Shown here piece by piece: positions 8,838-17,214 of a stretch of DNA of 45,677 nt (position 1 is its first letter; every line of letters starts with the position of its first letter). A program made the translations under genes and the position numbers. The notes under the pieces were generated by a model that did no database searches, was not told the origin of the DNA, and saw nothing but the letters and a program-made list of their open reading frames with translations. Source of the DNA: Hyphomicrobiales bacterium (GTDB lineage: Bacteria; Pseudomonadota; Alphaproteobacteria; Rhizobiales; Methyloligellaceae); NCBI GenBank assembly GCA_021775575.1, contig JAJFHO010000060.1, positions 1 to 45,677 of the forward strand, given 5' to 3'.

Positions 8838-10004
8838 TCAAAGCTCGCCGGCGCAGGCGCGAGTGTAAATCTCGGCATATCTATCGGCGCTGTGCCGGAT
8901 CGGATTACCGGCCGCGGTCGGGTCGCGGAGCGCGCGCGCGCCCATCTCTTCAGCTTCCGAGGCGTCGACGCCAAGCGCCGTTGCCCGATGCGGTATGCCG
9001 ACCTCCTCGCGCAGCGCAAGCAGCCAGTCGAACACCGCGTTATAGCCGGCCACTTGCAGCCCGAGCACACGGGCGAGCAGTTCCATATGGCTGGCGATCG
9101 CCTCCCGGTTGGCTTGAACCACATAGGGCATGACGACCGCGTTGGTCAGCCCGTGATGGGTGTCGTGCAGGGCGCCGATCGCATGGGACAGGGCGTGCAC
9201 CCCGCCGAGACCCTTCTGGAAGGCGGTCGCGCCCATCGCGGCGGCAGCCATCATATTGGCGCGCGCCTCGATATCATTGCCGTCCCTGACCGCGCGCGGC
9301 AGATGTTCGCCGGCCAGCCGCACGCCTTCGAGAGCGATGCCGTCGGCCATCGGATGATAGCCCGGTGCGCAGAACGCCTCGAAACAATGCACCAGCGCGT
9401 CGAAGCCGGTGGCGGCGGTGAGATTGGCCGGCAGGCCGCGCGTCAGCTCCGGGTCGCACAGGGCGGCGACCGGCATCATGCCGGGGTGGAAAATGATTTT
9501 TTTCTCTTTCGTTTCCTCATTGGAAATGACGCTGGCGCGGCCCACCTCCGAGCCGGTTCCGGCGGTGGTGGGGATGGCGATCACCGGTGGCAAGTCGCCG
9601 GCATTGGCGTCCTTCCAGCCCGGCGTAGCGTCGTCGAAATGCCAGACCGGCAATGTCTGCCGCGCCATGAAGGCGATGGTCTTGCCGGCATCGAGACCGC
9701 TGCCGCCGCCGAAGGCGATAACGGAATCATGGCCGCCCTCGCGAAAGGCGGCGACGCCGGCCTCGACATTGGATGCGCTCGGGTTTCCCTTCACCCCGGA
9801 GAAGACGCCGATGTCCAGCCCGCCGTCGCGGACGAGAGAGACGGTATCCTGCGTCATGGGTACGTCCATCAGGCCCTCGTCGGTGACGAGCAGCGGCGCC
9901 GTCATGCCCGACGATTGGCACAGGCGTGGCAGCCGCTCGATAGCGCCGGCGCCAAAAACGACGCGGGTTGGAAAATTCCACTGGCGGATGTCGAGAATAC
10001 TCAT
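8838..10004 (-). CDS. Iron-containing (group III) alcohol dehydrogenase
   Basis: The 388-residue protein has the group III dehydrogenase layout: an N-terminal Rossmann-like NAD(P) part with the GGGSGLDAGK motif (about 98-107), AIPTTAGTGSEV (about 146-157) and a C-terminal helical metal-binding half with GFDALVHCFEAF and HALSHAIGALHDTHHG supplying Asp/His ligands. Members interconvert alcohols and aldehydes. Candidate substrates from context are a gamma-glutamyl-amino alcohol, as in ipu-type pathways, or phosphonoacetaldehyde/2-hydroxyethylphosphonate, because some phosphonate-locus reductases belong to this family. The sequence cannot decide between them. It sits between the ALDH and amidotransferase genes. 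Confidence 0.88.
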   Translation of the reverse strand: MSILDIRQWNFPTRVVFGAGAIERLPRLCQSSGMTAPLLVTDEGLMDVPMTQDTVSLVRDGGLDIGVFSGVKGNPSASNVEAGVAAFREGGHDSVIAFGGGSGLDAGKTIAFMARQTLPVWHFDDATPGWKDANAGDLPPVIAIPTTAGTGSEVGRASVISNEETKEKKIIFHPGMMPVAALCDPELTRGLPANLTAATGFDALVHCFEAFCAPGYHPMADGIALEGVRLAGEHLPRAVRDGNDIEARANMMAAAAMGATAFQKGLGGVHALSHAIGALHDTHHGLTNAVVMPYVVQANREAIASHMELLARVLGLQVAGYNAVFDWLLALREEVGIPHRATALGVDASEAEEMGARALRDPTAAGNPIRHSADRYAEIYTRACAGEL

Positions 10005-10037
10005 GCGCGAAAAACCCTTCAGAAAGTATCGAGGCCG

Positions 10038-11435
10038 TCAGCTGGCCGTCCCGGTACGCAGATGGAAGCTCTTTGGCCGGGTCAGCTGCTCATAGCCAAG
10101 CGCGGAGAGGGTGCAGCCGCAGCCGCTGTCGCCGACACCGGTCCAGGCCAGCGCCGGGTCGAGCATGTCGCAGCGATTCATGAAAAAGGTGCCGGTCTCG
10201 ACTTTGTCGCCGATCGAGCGGGCCGCCGCCTCGTCACCGGTCCAGACGCTGGCGGTAAGGCCGAAGCGCGAGTCGTTCATCAACTCGACCGCCTCGTCGT
10301 CGCCGCTGACAGCCATAATGCCGATAACCGGACCGAAGGACTCCTCGCGCATAACGCTCATCTGGTGGTTGACGCCCGTCAGCACTTGCGGCGCCAGATA
10401 AGGCGTGCCCGCCTTGCTCGCGGGAAAGGCGGCCTCGTCGACATGCGCCGTCGCGCCGGCGTCCCGGGCGCTTGCTATCTGGCCGCGCACGAAGTCGGCG
10501 GCGCCCGCGTTCACCATGGGGCCAAGCGTCGTACTCGCCTCCAGCGGGTTGCCGAGCACATATTGCGAGGTGAGATTCACGAAGCCGTCGACGAATTCGT
10601 CATGGAGATCGTGATCGACGTAAATACGTTCGATGCCGCAGCAGGACTGGCCGGAATTGAAAAACGCGCCGTCGACGAGATTCTCGACCGCAAAGCCGAG
10701 ATCGGCGTCGGCCCGGACATAGGCCGGGTCCTTGCCGCCGAGTTCGAGCCCGAGCCGCATGAACCGGCCGGCAGCGGATTTTTCCACTGACGCGCCGCCG
10801 CCGACGGAGCCGGTAAAGCAGACCATGTCGACGAGGCCGCCGGCGATGATCCGCGCGCTTTGTTCGTGACTTAGCACGAGGTTCGCGAACAGCCCTTCCG
10901 GCAGGCCGGCCTGATCGAAGGCCTGGGCAAAGCGCTCGCCCGCGAGAAGGGTTTGCCGGGCATGTTTCAGGATCACCGCGTTGCCGGCCATCAGTGCTGG
11001 AATGATCGAATTCACCGCCGTGAGATAGGGATAGTTCCAGGGCGCGATGGTGAAAACCAGCCCGAGCGGTTCGCGGATAATGAAACGCTCAAAATCGGGT
11101 TTCGCTTCAGGCACGATATTGGCGAGCGCGTTCTTCGCAATATCGATCATATAGCGGGCGCGCTCCTCCAATCCCTTGAGCTCGCCACCGCCGAATTTAA
11201 TGGGGCGGCCCATTTGCCAGGCCAGTTCAGGGACGATTTTATCGCCCATCGCCAGCATCGCGTCGACCGCTCGCCGGCAATATTTCGCACGCTCGGCAAG
11301 CGTGACGAGCCGCCACTCGGCCTGTGCCCGCCGGGCGGCGGCGCAAGCGTTCTCAAGGTCTCTTTCGCTCGCCAGCGGACGCTCGGCGTAAATGCCGCCA
11401 TCCACCGGCGAGACGCACTGAACGGTATCCGGCAT
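10038..11435 (-). CDS. NAD(P)-dependent aldehyde dehydrogenase
   Basis: The 465-residue ALDH has TIAPWNYP in the cofactor-binding half, the general-base Glu in LELGGKDP and the catalytic Cys in NSGQSC, all in normal order and spacing. It starts six bases after the GS-like gene stop. Two roles fit: oxidation of a gamma-glutamyl-aminoaldehyde (PuuC/IpuI-like) made by the adjacent dehydrogenase or flavoprotein, or oxidation of phosphonoacetaldehyde to phosphonoacetate (PhnY), which is otherwise missing from the window although phnW and phnA are present. I favour the first because of gene adjacency, but no residue seen here is decisive. Confidence 0.9.
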   Translation of the reverse strand: MPDTVQCVSPVDGGIYAERPLASERDLENACAAARRAQAEWRLVTLAERAKYCRRAVDAMLAMGDKIVPELAWQMGRPIKFGGGELKGLEERARYMIDIAKNALANIVPEAKPDFERFIIREPLGLVFTIAPWNYPYLTAVNSIIPALMAGNAVILKHARQTLLAGERFAQAFDQAGLPEGLFANLVLSHEQSARIIAGGLVDMVCFTGSVGGGASVEKSAAGRFMRLGLELGGKDPAYVRADADLGFAVENLVDGAFFNSGQSCCGIERIYVDHDLHDEFVDGFVNLTSQYVLGNPLEASTTLGPMVNAGAADFVRGQIASARDAGATAHVDEAAFPASKAGTPYLAPQVLTGVNHQMSVMREESFGPVIGIMAVSGDDEAVELMNDSRFGLTASVWTGDEAAARSIGDKVETGTFFMNRCDMLDPALAWTGVGDSGCGCTLSALGYEQLTRPKSFHLRTGTAS

Positions 11436-11441
11436 CGGCTT

Positions 11442-12812
11442 TCAGATAATCTCCAGGTAGCGTTCCATCTCCCAGTCGGTGATGGCCTTGCGGAACTCGC
11501 GCTCTTCCCATTCGCGGGAGGTGGCGTAATGGTCGACGAAATCGGCGCCGAACAATTCAGCGGCCGGCTTGGATTTGCGCAGCCGTTGCGCGGACTCCCA
11601 CAGAGTCTTCGGAAGATGCTGTTTCGCCGGAAATTTCGTGTCATAGGCGTTGCCCGTGACCGGGGCTGTCGGTTCGATTTTGTTCTCAACGCCCCAGAGC
11701 CCCGACCCAAGCGCCGCGGCCAGCGCCAGATAGGGGTTGGCGTCGGCCGGGCCGATCCGGTACTCGACCCGCTGGGATTTCTTCGATCCCGGTATGACGC
11801 GCAGCGCGCAGGTGCGGTTGTCGACGCCCCAGCTCGCGTCGGTCGGCGCCCAGAAACCCGGAATCAGCCTTGTATAGGCGTTGATGGTCGATGCGACCAT
11901 GGCCAGGAGTTCCGGCATCAAGGCCTGCTGGCCGCCGACGAAATGCCGCATCGTCTCCGACATGGCGTGCTCGCCCTTGGCGTCGTGGAAGGCAGACTTG
12001 CCGTCTTTCCACAGCGACATATGTATATGGCCCGACTGGCCCGGCCAGTCCGGCGACCATTTCGCCATGAAGGTCGCCATCTTGTCCTGCTTCTGGGCGA
12101 ATATCTTGACGAAGGTCTTGAACAGGGCCGCCCGGTCCGCCGCCTCGACGGGGCCCGCGATCTCGATCGCCGCCTCCAGCGCTCCGGGTCCGGTTTCCTC
12201 ATGCAGTCCCTCAATCGGAAAATCCATTTTCTCCGACAAGTCGAGCAGCCCGCGATAGAAGTCGGACCCGGTCGTTGCCCGGATCATCGAGTATCCGAAA
12301 AAGCCCGGCGCCATCGGCTTCATGCCGCGGTAATTTTTTTCGCGCACCGAATGCGGTGTCTCGTCGAATACGAAGAATTCATATTCAAGGCCGGCCATCG
12401 CCTCAAACCCCATTGCCGCGGCCCTGTCCTGCACCTTGCGCATCACGCCGCGCGGACAAAAAGGCTCCGCCGCGCCGGTGAACTCGCCGAGCACGAAGAT
12501 CATATTTTCTTCCAGAGGGAGCTCGCGGGTCGTCTCGGGCAAGAGCCGCACGGGGGCGTCGGGATAGCCCGTATGCCAGCCGGTATATTTGACGCCGGGG
12601 TCCTCGTAGAGCTGGTCGTAGGAGTCCCACCCCAGCACTACGTCGCAAAAGCCGAAGCCATTTTCCAGCGCGGAGAGAAATTTTTCCCTCTTCATATATT
12701 TGCCACGCAGCACGCCATCGACATCGAACACGCCCACCTTGATGTGCGACATGCCGCGCTGGTCGACCAGCGCCTTCAGGTCGGCGGTCGACTTGACATC
12801 CCTAGCCCGCAT
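11442..12812 (-). CDS. Glutamine synthetase-like protein (gamma-glutamylamine ligase candidate)
   Basis: The start chosen is MRARDVKS with GGGGAGAG just upstream; the ORF track adds 12 residues. The 456-residue product has the GS beta-grasp (about 15-105) and catalytic domain, with GLEYEFFVFDE and HEETGPGALEAAI for metal binding, the ATP-site SGQSGHIHMSLW (histidine region) and NRTCALRVIPG-VEYRIG near the C-terminus. The sequence resembles PuuA/GlnA3-type enzymes, which join glutamate to polyamines, ethanolamine or alkylamines, rather than housekeeping GlnA. I see no typical adenylylation-loop tyrosine motif. Together with the downstream ALDH, alcohol dehydrogenase and amidotransferase it forms a coherent gamma-glutamylation set. 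Its amine substrate is unknown. Confidence 0.9.
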   Translation of the reverse strand: MRARDVKSTADLKALVDQRGMSHIKVGVFDVDGVLRGKYMKREKFLSALENGFGFCDVVLGWDSYDQLYEDPGVKYTGWHTGYPDAPVRLLPETTRELPLEENMIFVLGEFTGAAEPFCPRGVMRKVQDRAAAMGFEAMAGLEYEFFVFDETPHSVREKNYRGMKPMAPGFFGYSMIRATTGSDFYRGLLDLSEKMDFPIEGLHEETGPGALEAAIEIAGPVEAADRAALFKTFVKIFAQKQDKMATFMAKWSPDWPGQSGHIHMSLWKDGKSAFHDAKGEHAMSETMRHFVGGQQALMPELLAMVASTINAYTRLIPGFWAPTDASWGVDNRTCALRVIPGSKKSQRVEYRIGPADANPYLALAAALGSGLWGVENKIEPTAPVTGNAYDTKFPAKQHLPKTLWESAQRLRKSKPAAELFGADFVDHYATSREWEEREFRKAITDWEMERYLEII

Positions 12813-12872
12813 TTCACTCTCCCCTTTTCCTTCCTTCGCGCGGGTCACCCGGTGATTGCGCGATCAGGCCAG

Positions 12873-14282
12873 CTAAGCCGCGGCCAGGTCCTGCAGACAG
12901 GCATCAAGTATGTCGATCGCCTGATCCATCTGTTCGAGCGTTGTGACGAGCGGCGGCGTAAGCGTAAGAATATTTCCCATCGAGGTCTTGAAGCTGAGGC
13001 CCCGGTCCAGCGCCGCATACATGATCTGTTCCGCCGCATCATCGGCGGGTTCCTTGCTGTCGCGGTCAAGAACGAGTTCGACGCCGATCAGCAGCCCGCG
13101 GCCGCGCACGTCGCCGATCAGGGGGTGGCGCGTTTTCATTTCGTTCAACCGCGTCAGCGCATGCGCGCCGACCCGCTCGGCATTCTCGACCAGCCCCTCA
13201 TCCTCGACGATCTCGATTGTCGTTAGCGCCGCGCGGGCCAGCACCGGGTTTTTTTCATGCGTGTAATGACCGAAGGCGTAGTCGCCGGCGATATCGAACT
13301 CCGGCCGGCAGACGGCGGCGGCGATTGGCAGAATGCCACCGCCGAGCGACTTGCCGAGCACGAGAATATCGGGGACCACGCCGTCATGATTGCAGGAGAA
13401 CATGGCACCGGTTTTGCCAAGCCCGGTCGGTATTTCGTCGAAGATCAGCAGGGCGCCATGATCGTTGCAGGCCTGCCGGACCGATGCCCAGAAGCCCGGT
13501 GGCGGCATATAGGATGTGGCGCGCGCGGGCTCGGCAATCACCGCCGCGATATCGCCCTCGCGCTCCAGCACATAGCGGACCATGTTCGCGCAGGCGAGCC
13601 GGCATATATCCAAATCCGGTTTTCCGTCCGCGCCGGTGGCGTAGCCGTAAGGGCAGCGGTAGCAGGCAAAGGGCGCTACATGTTCCGCGCCGGCCAGCAG
13701 GGGACCGACGGCGGGGCCGCGAAACAGCTGCTCGCCGCCTACGCTCGATGCGCCGAAACCCGCACCATGGAACGCGTCCCAGAAGGATATGGTCTTGAAG
13801 CGGCCGGTGCTCGCGCGGGCGATCTTGAGGGCGATTTCAACGGCGTCCGATCCGCCGGTCGCGAACAAAACCTTCGACAGATCGCCCGGTGTTATCGAGC
13901 CGAGCTTTTCAGCCAGCTCCACCGCCGGCTCGCTGACAAAACGCCTCGGCGCGAAGGGCAGGGCGTCCATCTGTTCGGCTATTGCCTGTTTGAGCCGCGG
14001 ATGGCCGTAGCCGATATGGTGAACATTATTGCCGTGGAAATCCATGTAGCGGCGCGCCTGGGTATCCTCGATCCAGATACCCTCGGCTTTGGCGATGGCG
14101 TTAAGACAGGGCGTGGAGACGGATTGATGCAGGAAGGCTTTCGAGTCGCGCGCCAGCAAAGCCCGGGTATCGGCGTCGAGCGCGCGCCCGCTCCATTCCG
14201 CGCGCCGCGCCGACAGGTTGACGTCGCTTTCGGACTGGGACGGAGAGCGGCTTTGTGTCCGGTTATCGAGAGCGCTGGCCAA
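12873..14282 (-). CDS. Class-III PLP enzyme, possibly PbfA-like (R)-1-hydroxy-2-aminoethylphosphonate ammonia-lyase
   Basis: The 469-residue protein has the class-III aminotransferase fold with GGSDAVEIALKIAR (PLP phosphate site), the LIFDEIPTGLGKTG aspartate region and the Schiff-base Lys in LVLGKSLGGGILP. The wording around YGHPRLKQAI, AFHGAGFGA, FACYRCPYG and FGHYTHEKNP recalls proteins annotated as PbfA, an ammonia-lyase that funnels (R)-1-hydroxy-AEP to phosphonoacetaldehyde; this rests on memory of the family. A 4-aminobutyrate/PuuE-type transaminase is the alternative. The start appears to be TTG, with GGAG ten bases upstream, three bases after the permease stop; no ATG is available before conserved sequence. 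Its position directly after the AEP transporter favours a phosphonate role. Confidence 0.72.
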   Translation of the reverse strand: MASALDNRTQSRSPSQSESDVNLSARRAEWSGRALDADTRALLARDSKAFLHQSVSTPCLNAIAKAEGIWIEDTQARRYMDFHGNNVHHIGYGHPRLKQAIAEQMDALPFAPRRFVSEPAVELAEKLGSITPGDLSKVLFATGGSDAVEIALKIARASTGRFKTISFWDAFHGAGFGASSVGGEQLFRGPAVGPLLAGAEHVAPFACYRCPYGYATGADGKPDLDICRLACANMVRYVLEREGDIAAVIAEPARATSYMPPPGFWASVRQACNDHGALLIFDEIPTGLGKTGAMFSCNHDGVVPDILVLGKSLGGGILPIAAAVCRPEFDIAGDYAFGHYTHEKNPVLARAALTTIEIVEDEGLVENAERVGAHALTRLNEMKTRHPLIGDVRGRGLLIGVELVLDRDSKEPADDAAEQIMYAALDRGLSFKTSMGNILTLTPPLVTTLEQMDQAIDILDACLQDLAAA

Positions 14283-14285
14283 GGT

Positions 14286-16022
14286 TCACGCGCTCCGGGT
14301 CCGCCAGGCGGAGTGACGCGCGTTAAGCGACTTCATCAAAAATGCGTGCAGCATGCGAACGGTAAAGGAGGTCGCGACGATGATCATGGCCATGGCCGCG
14401 GCTTCGGCCTGATCGCCCACATCGTCCAGATTGAGCACGGTTATCGCCGCCAGTTTGGTATCGGGCGAATAGAGGAACACAACCGCCGATACGGTCGTCA
14501 TGGCATTGACGAACAGATACATCATGACTTCCGAGACCGCCGGCAGGCAGATCGGCACATGCACCCGGAGCATGGTCTTGTAGAAGGGCACCTTGAGCGA
14601 TGCGGAAACGGATTCGAACTCCTTGTCGATCTGCTTGAGCGCGGTGAGCATGGTCAGATGACTCACGGTGTAGAAATGGACGACCGTGCAGACAACGAGG
14701 ATCGGCAGGGTCGCGTAGATGATCGACAGGGGGTTTTCAGGAACCGAGAAGAAAAATACGTAAGCCAGGCCCAGCACCAGGCCGGGGACGGCCATCGGCA
14801 TCATGGCGAGCATATGAAAGATGCCGCGCAGGCGCACGAAGCTTTGCCCTTTTTCCACGAAATAGGCGCCGAGAAAAATAATAACGACGCCGATCACGGC
14901 GGTAAGGGCCGCCATGCGCAGGCTGTTGTAAAAAGACGACCAGCCGTTCGGGTCGACCGCGTCGAAATCATAATGGATCAGCGAGAAGCTCAGATCATAG
15001 GGCCAGAATTTGGCGAATGAGCCGAAAGCGGCGGTGCCCAGAATGCCGATCAGGAACATGGCCATCACGGTGCAGTAGCCAAGAAAGGCCATATCGCGCG
15101 TTTTGTGCGGCTTGGGATGATACGGCACGGCGCGGGCCGACAGCAGCGCCACCTGCTTTTTCTGAACATGGCGGTCGATGATGAAGGAGAACAGAGCCGG
15201 CATCAGCAGCACGAGGCCGACGACCGCGCCCATCGAGAAATTCTGCTGGCCGACCACTTGCTTGTAGATGTCGGTGGCGAGCACATTATACTGGCCGCCG
15301 ATGACCTTGGGGACGCCAAAGTCGGTGATGGTCAAGGTGAAGGCGATGACGGCGGCGGAGACGATGCCGTAAATCGCACCGGGCAGCGTTATGGTGAAGA
15401 AGACGCGTACCGGCTTTGTGCCGAGCGCATCCGCCGCCTCATAGAGCCGTGCGTCCGTCGTCGACAGCGCGGTCACCATGATCATCAGCACATGCGGGAA
15501 GATATAAAATACCATGCCGATCATGATGCCGATCGGCCCGTAGATGGTCTCGCCGAACAGAAGGCCCTTGATCAACCCCTGATTGCCGAACAGGTAGATC
15601 AGCGAAATCGCCGGCAGCAGGGATGGCGCCAGAATCGGAATTGTCGCGATGGCCCGGAAGACCCGTTTGAAGGGCATGCATGTCCGCGTCAGCCCATAGG
15701 CGAAGGCAAAAGCCAGGACGCAGGCGATGACCATGGTGAGCAGAGCGATCGTCAGGCTGTTGCCGATCGACTGCACCAGACCCGCGGAAGTGAAATATTC
15801 CTGGAAGTTGGCGAGTCCGACAAAGGCGCCCTTGTCGTCCTCGACGCTCTTTTTCAGCAGCGCGTAAAGCGGCAGCGCCATAAAGGCGATCAGCGCCACC
15901 AAAATGGCGACAATACCCGCCAGCATGATCCAGGATTCGGCCTTCAGATGACGCAGACGCCGCATCGCCGGCGAACCCGGAGGCTCGATGCCGGTTGCGG
16001 CCGGTATGTCGAGCGCCGTCAT
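14286..16022 (-). CDS. phnU2: AEP-type ABC transporter, fused two-domain permease
   Basis: The 578-residue inner-membrane protein has about twelve hydrophobic segments in two BPD_transp_1 halves, an FbpB-like fusion. EAA-loop-like segments occur in each half (YEAADALGTKPVRVFFTITLPGA in part, around residue 195; and FESVSASLKVPFYKTMLRVHVP in part, around residue 495). The permease is matched to the ferric/AEP class of importers and to the adjacent PhnS/PhnT-like genes. Its ATG overlaps the ATPase stop as ATGA, so translation is coupled. Assignment to AEP rather than iron or another anion rests on family resemblance and on the phosphonate genes around it. Confidence 0.82.
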   Translation of the reverse strand: MTALDIPAATGIEPPGSPAMRRLRHLKAESWIMLAGIVAILVALIAFMALPLYALLKKSVEDDKGAFVGLANFQEYFTSAGLVQSIGNSLTIALLTMVIACVLAFAFAYGLTRTCMPFKRVFRAIATIPILAPSLLPAISLIYLFGNQGLIKGLLFGETIYGPIGIMIGMVFYIFPHVLMIMVTALSTTDARLYEAADALGTKPVRVFFTITLPGAIYGIVSAAVIAFTLTITDFGVPKVIGGQYNVLATDIYKQVVGQQNFSMGAVVGLVLLMPALFSFIIDRHVQKKQVALLSARAVPYHPKPHKTRDMAFLGYCTVMAMFLIGILGTAAFGSFAKFWPYDLSFSLIHYDFDAVDPNGWSSFYNSLRMAALTAVIGVVIIFLGAYFVEKGQSFVRLRGIFHMLAMMPMAVPGLVLGLAYVFFFSVPENPLSIIYATLPILVVCTVVHFYTVSHLTMLTALKQIDKEFESVSASLKVPFYKTMLRVHVPICLPAVSEVMMYLFVNAMTTVSAVVFLYSPDTKLAAITVLNLDDVGDQAEAAAMAMIIVATSFTVRMLHAFLMKSLNARHSAWRTRSA

Positions 16023-17146
16023 ATATGCTCGCCGCGCTTATCGTCGCGGAATGCCTGAAGGCGCTCTGTCGGCAGCGCCACCTTGAGCTTGGCGCCACGC
16101 TTCAGGTCGAAGTCGCGCATGAGGTTGATCGAGAAGTCGGCGATCAATTCCGCATTCTTGTCTCCGTCCACATCGAGAATGGCCCTGCAAAACGAACCCA
16201 GGAATTCGACCTCGCGAACCGACATGGCGTATTTGTTCGACCTGACCTGCTCCAATTCGCGTACCGCTACATCCTCCGGACGGATGCAGACGACCACATC
16301 GTCTCCCTTGGTAAACTCTGTGCCGGCGCCGTCGAGTGCAATCTTCAACCGGCCCACCTGAACGCGCCCGCCTGTCCCCATCCGCCCATGCAGGAAATTC
16401 ATCGAGCCGATGAAATCCGCCACATAGGCGCTTGTTGGATTGCGGTAGATTTCCATCGGCGTGCCGACCTGTTCGATGATGCCGTGATTCATGACCACGA
16501 TACGGTCGGCCATGGACAGGGCCTCTTCCTGGTCGTGGGTGACCATGACGGTGGTGATGCCGAGGCGGCGCTGCAGGTCCTTCATCTCGTGGCGCAGATG
16601 TTCGCGCACCTTGGCGTCGAGGGCGCTTAGAGGTTCGTCGAGGAGGAGCATGCCCGGCGATGTCGCCAGTGCGCGGGCGAGCGCCACGCGCTGCTGCTGA
16701 CCGCCCGACAGCGCAGCCGGGTATTTACTGCCGGAGCCCTGCAGGCCAACAAGTTCCAGAAGCTCTTCCACCCTTTCGGTGATGGCCTTCCGGCCCATGC
16801 GCCTGTTGACGAGGCCGTAGGCGATATTCTTGGCGACCGTCAAATTGGGGAACAGGGCGTAAGACTGGAACACAATGCCGAAGTCGCGGTCCGCCGGGGG
16901 CACGTCGGAAATATCGCGGCCGTTCTGGTAAATTCGTCCCGAGGTCTGAAAATCGAGTCCGGCTATGGCCCGCAGCAGCGTGGTCTTGCCGCAGCCCGAG
17001 GGCCCAAGGAAGCAGATCAGCTCACCGTCGATGATATCGAGCGTGATGTCTTTGAGCGCAGTGAAGTCGCCGAACTTCTTCGTGACGTCCCTGATTTCGA
17101 GGAATGCCCGCTCCGACGCCGACTTTGAGTTACCGTCCCGAGCCAT
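16019..17146 (-). CDS. phnT2: AEP-type ABC transporter ATP-binding protein
   Basis: I start at MARDGNSKSASERAFLEIR, which has a GGGGGG ribosome site; the ORF track start adds 38 residues that run back through the terminator hairpin. The 375-residue ATPase shows Walker A GPSGCGKTT, the Q-loop, signature LSGGQQQR, Walker B LLLDEP and the H-loop in VTHDQEEA. A TOBE-like C-terminal domain follows (about 285-370). It energises uptake through the fused permease encoded immediately downstream (ATGA overlap). It resembles the PhnT2 group associated with putative 2-aminoethylphosphonate transporters. Confidence 0.87.
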   Translation of the reverse strand: MARDGNSKSASERAFLEIRDVTKKFGDFTALKDITLDIIDGELICFLGPSGCGKTTLLRAIAGLDFQTSGRIYQNGRDISDVPPADRDFGIVFQSYALFPNLTVAKNIAYGLVNRRMGRKAITERVEELLELVGLQGSGSKYPAALSGGQQQRVALARALATSPGMLLLDEPLSALDAKVREHLRHEMKDLQRRLGITTVMVTHDQEEALSMADRIVVMNHGIIEQVGTPMEIYRNPTSAYVADFIGSMNFLHGRMGTGGRVQVGRLKIALDGAGTEFTKGDDVVVCIRPEDVAVRELEQVRSNKYAMSVREVEFLGSFCRAILDVDGDKNAELIADFSINLMRDFDLKRGAKLKVALPTERLQAFRDDKRGEHI

Positions 17147-17161
17147 CAGACCCCCCACTTG

Positions 17162-17200
17162 ATAAAAAACTCCCGGCCAGCTTAGCGCAGGCCGGGAGCT
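17162..17200 (-). terminator. Intrinsic terminator-like hairpin between binding-protein and ATPase genes
   Basis: A perfect 9-bp inverted repeat, CTCCCGGCC and GGCCGGGAG, with an 11-base loop is followed on the minus strand by TTTTTT. It lies directly after the binding-protein stop and before the ATPase ribosome site. Such leaky terminators are known to give more binding protein than membrane components; that function is inferred. Confidence 0.82.
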
Positions 17201-17214
17201 GCTTATCAAATTTT

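Noticed and set aside
7857-10790. 977-residue plus-strand ORF
   Set aside because: It runs antisense through the amidotransferase, alcohol dehydrogenase and aldehyde dehydrogenase genes. Its composition is Arg/His/Gly/Asp-rich with no recognisable motif, as expected for a high-GC shadow frame.
10953-15020. Long plus-strand ORFs (757 and 587 residues)
   Set aside because: They are shadows of the glutamine-synthetase-like, aminotransferase and permease genes, which carry clear motifs on the minus strand.
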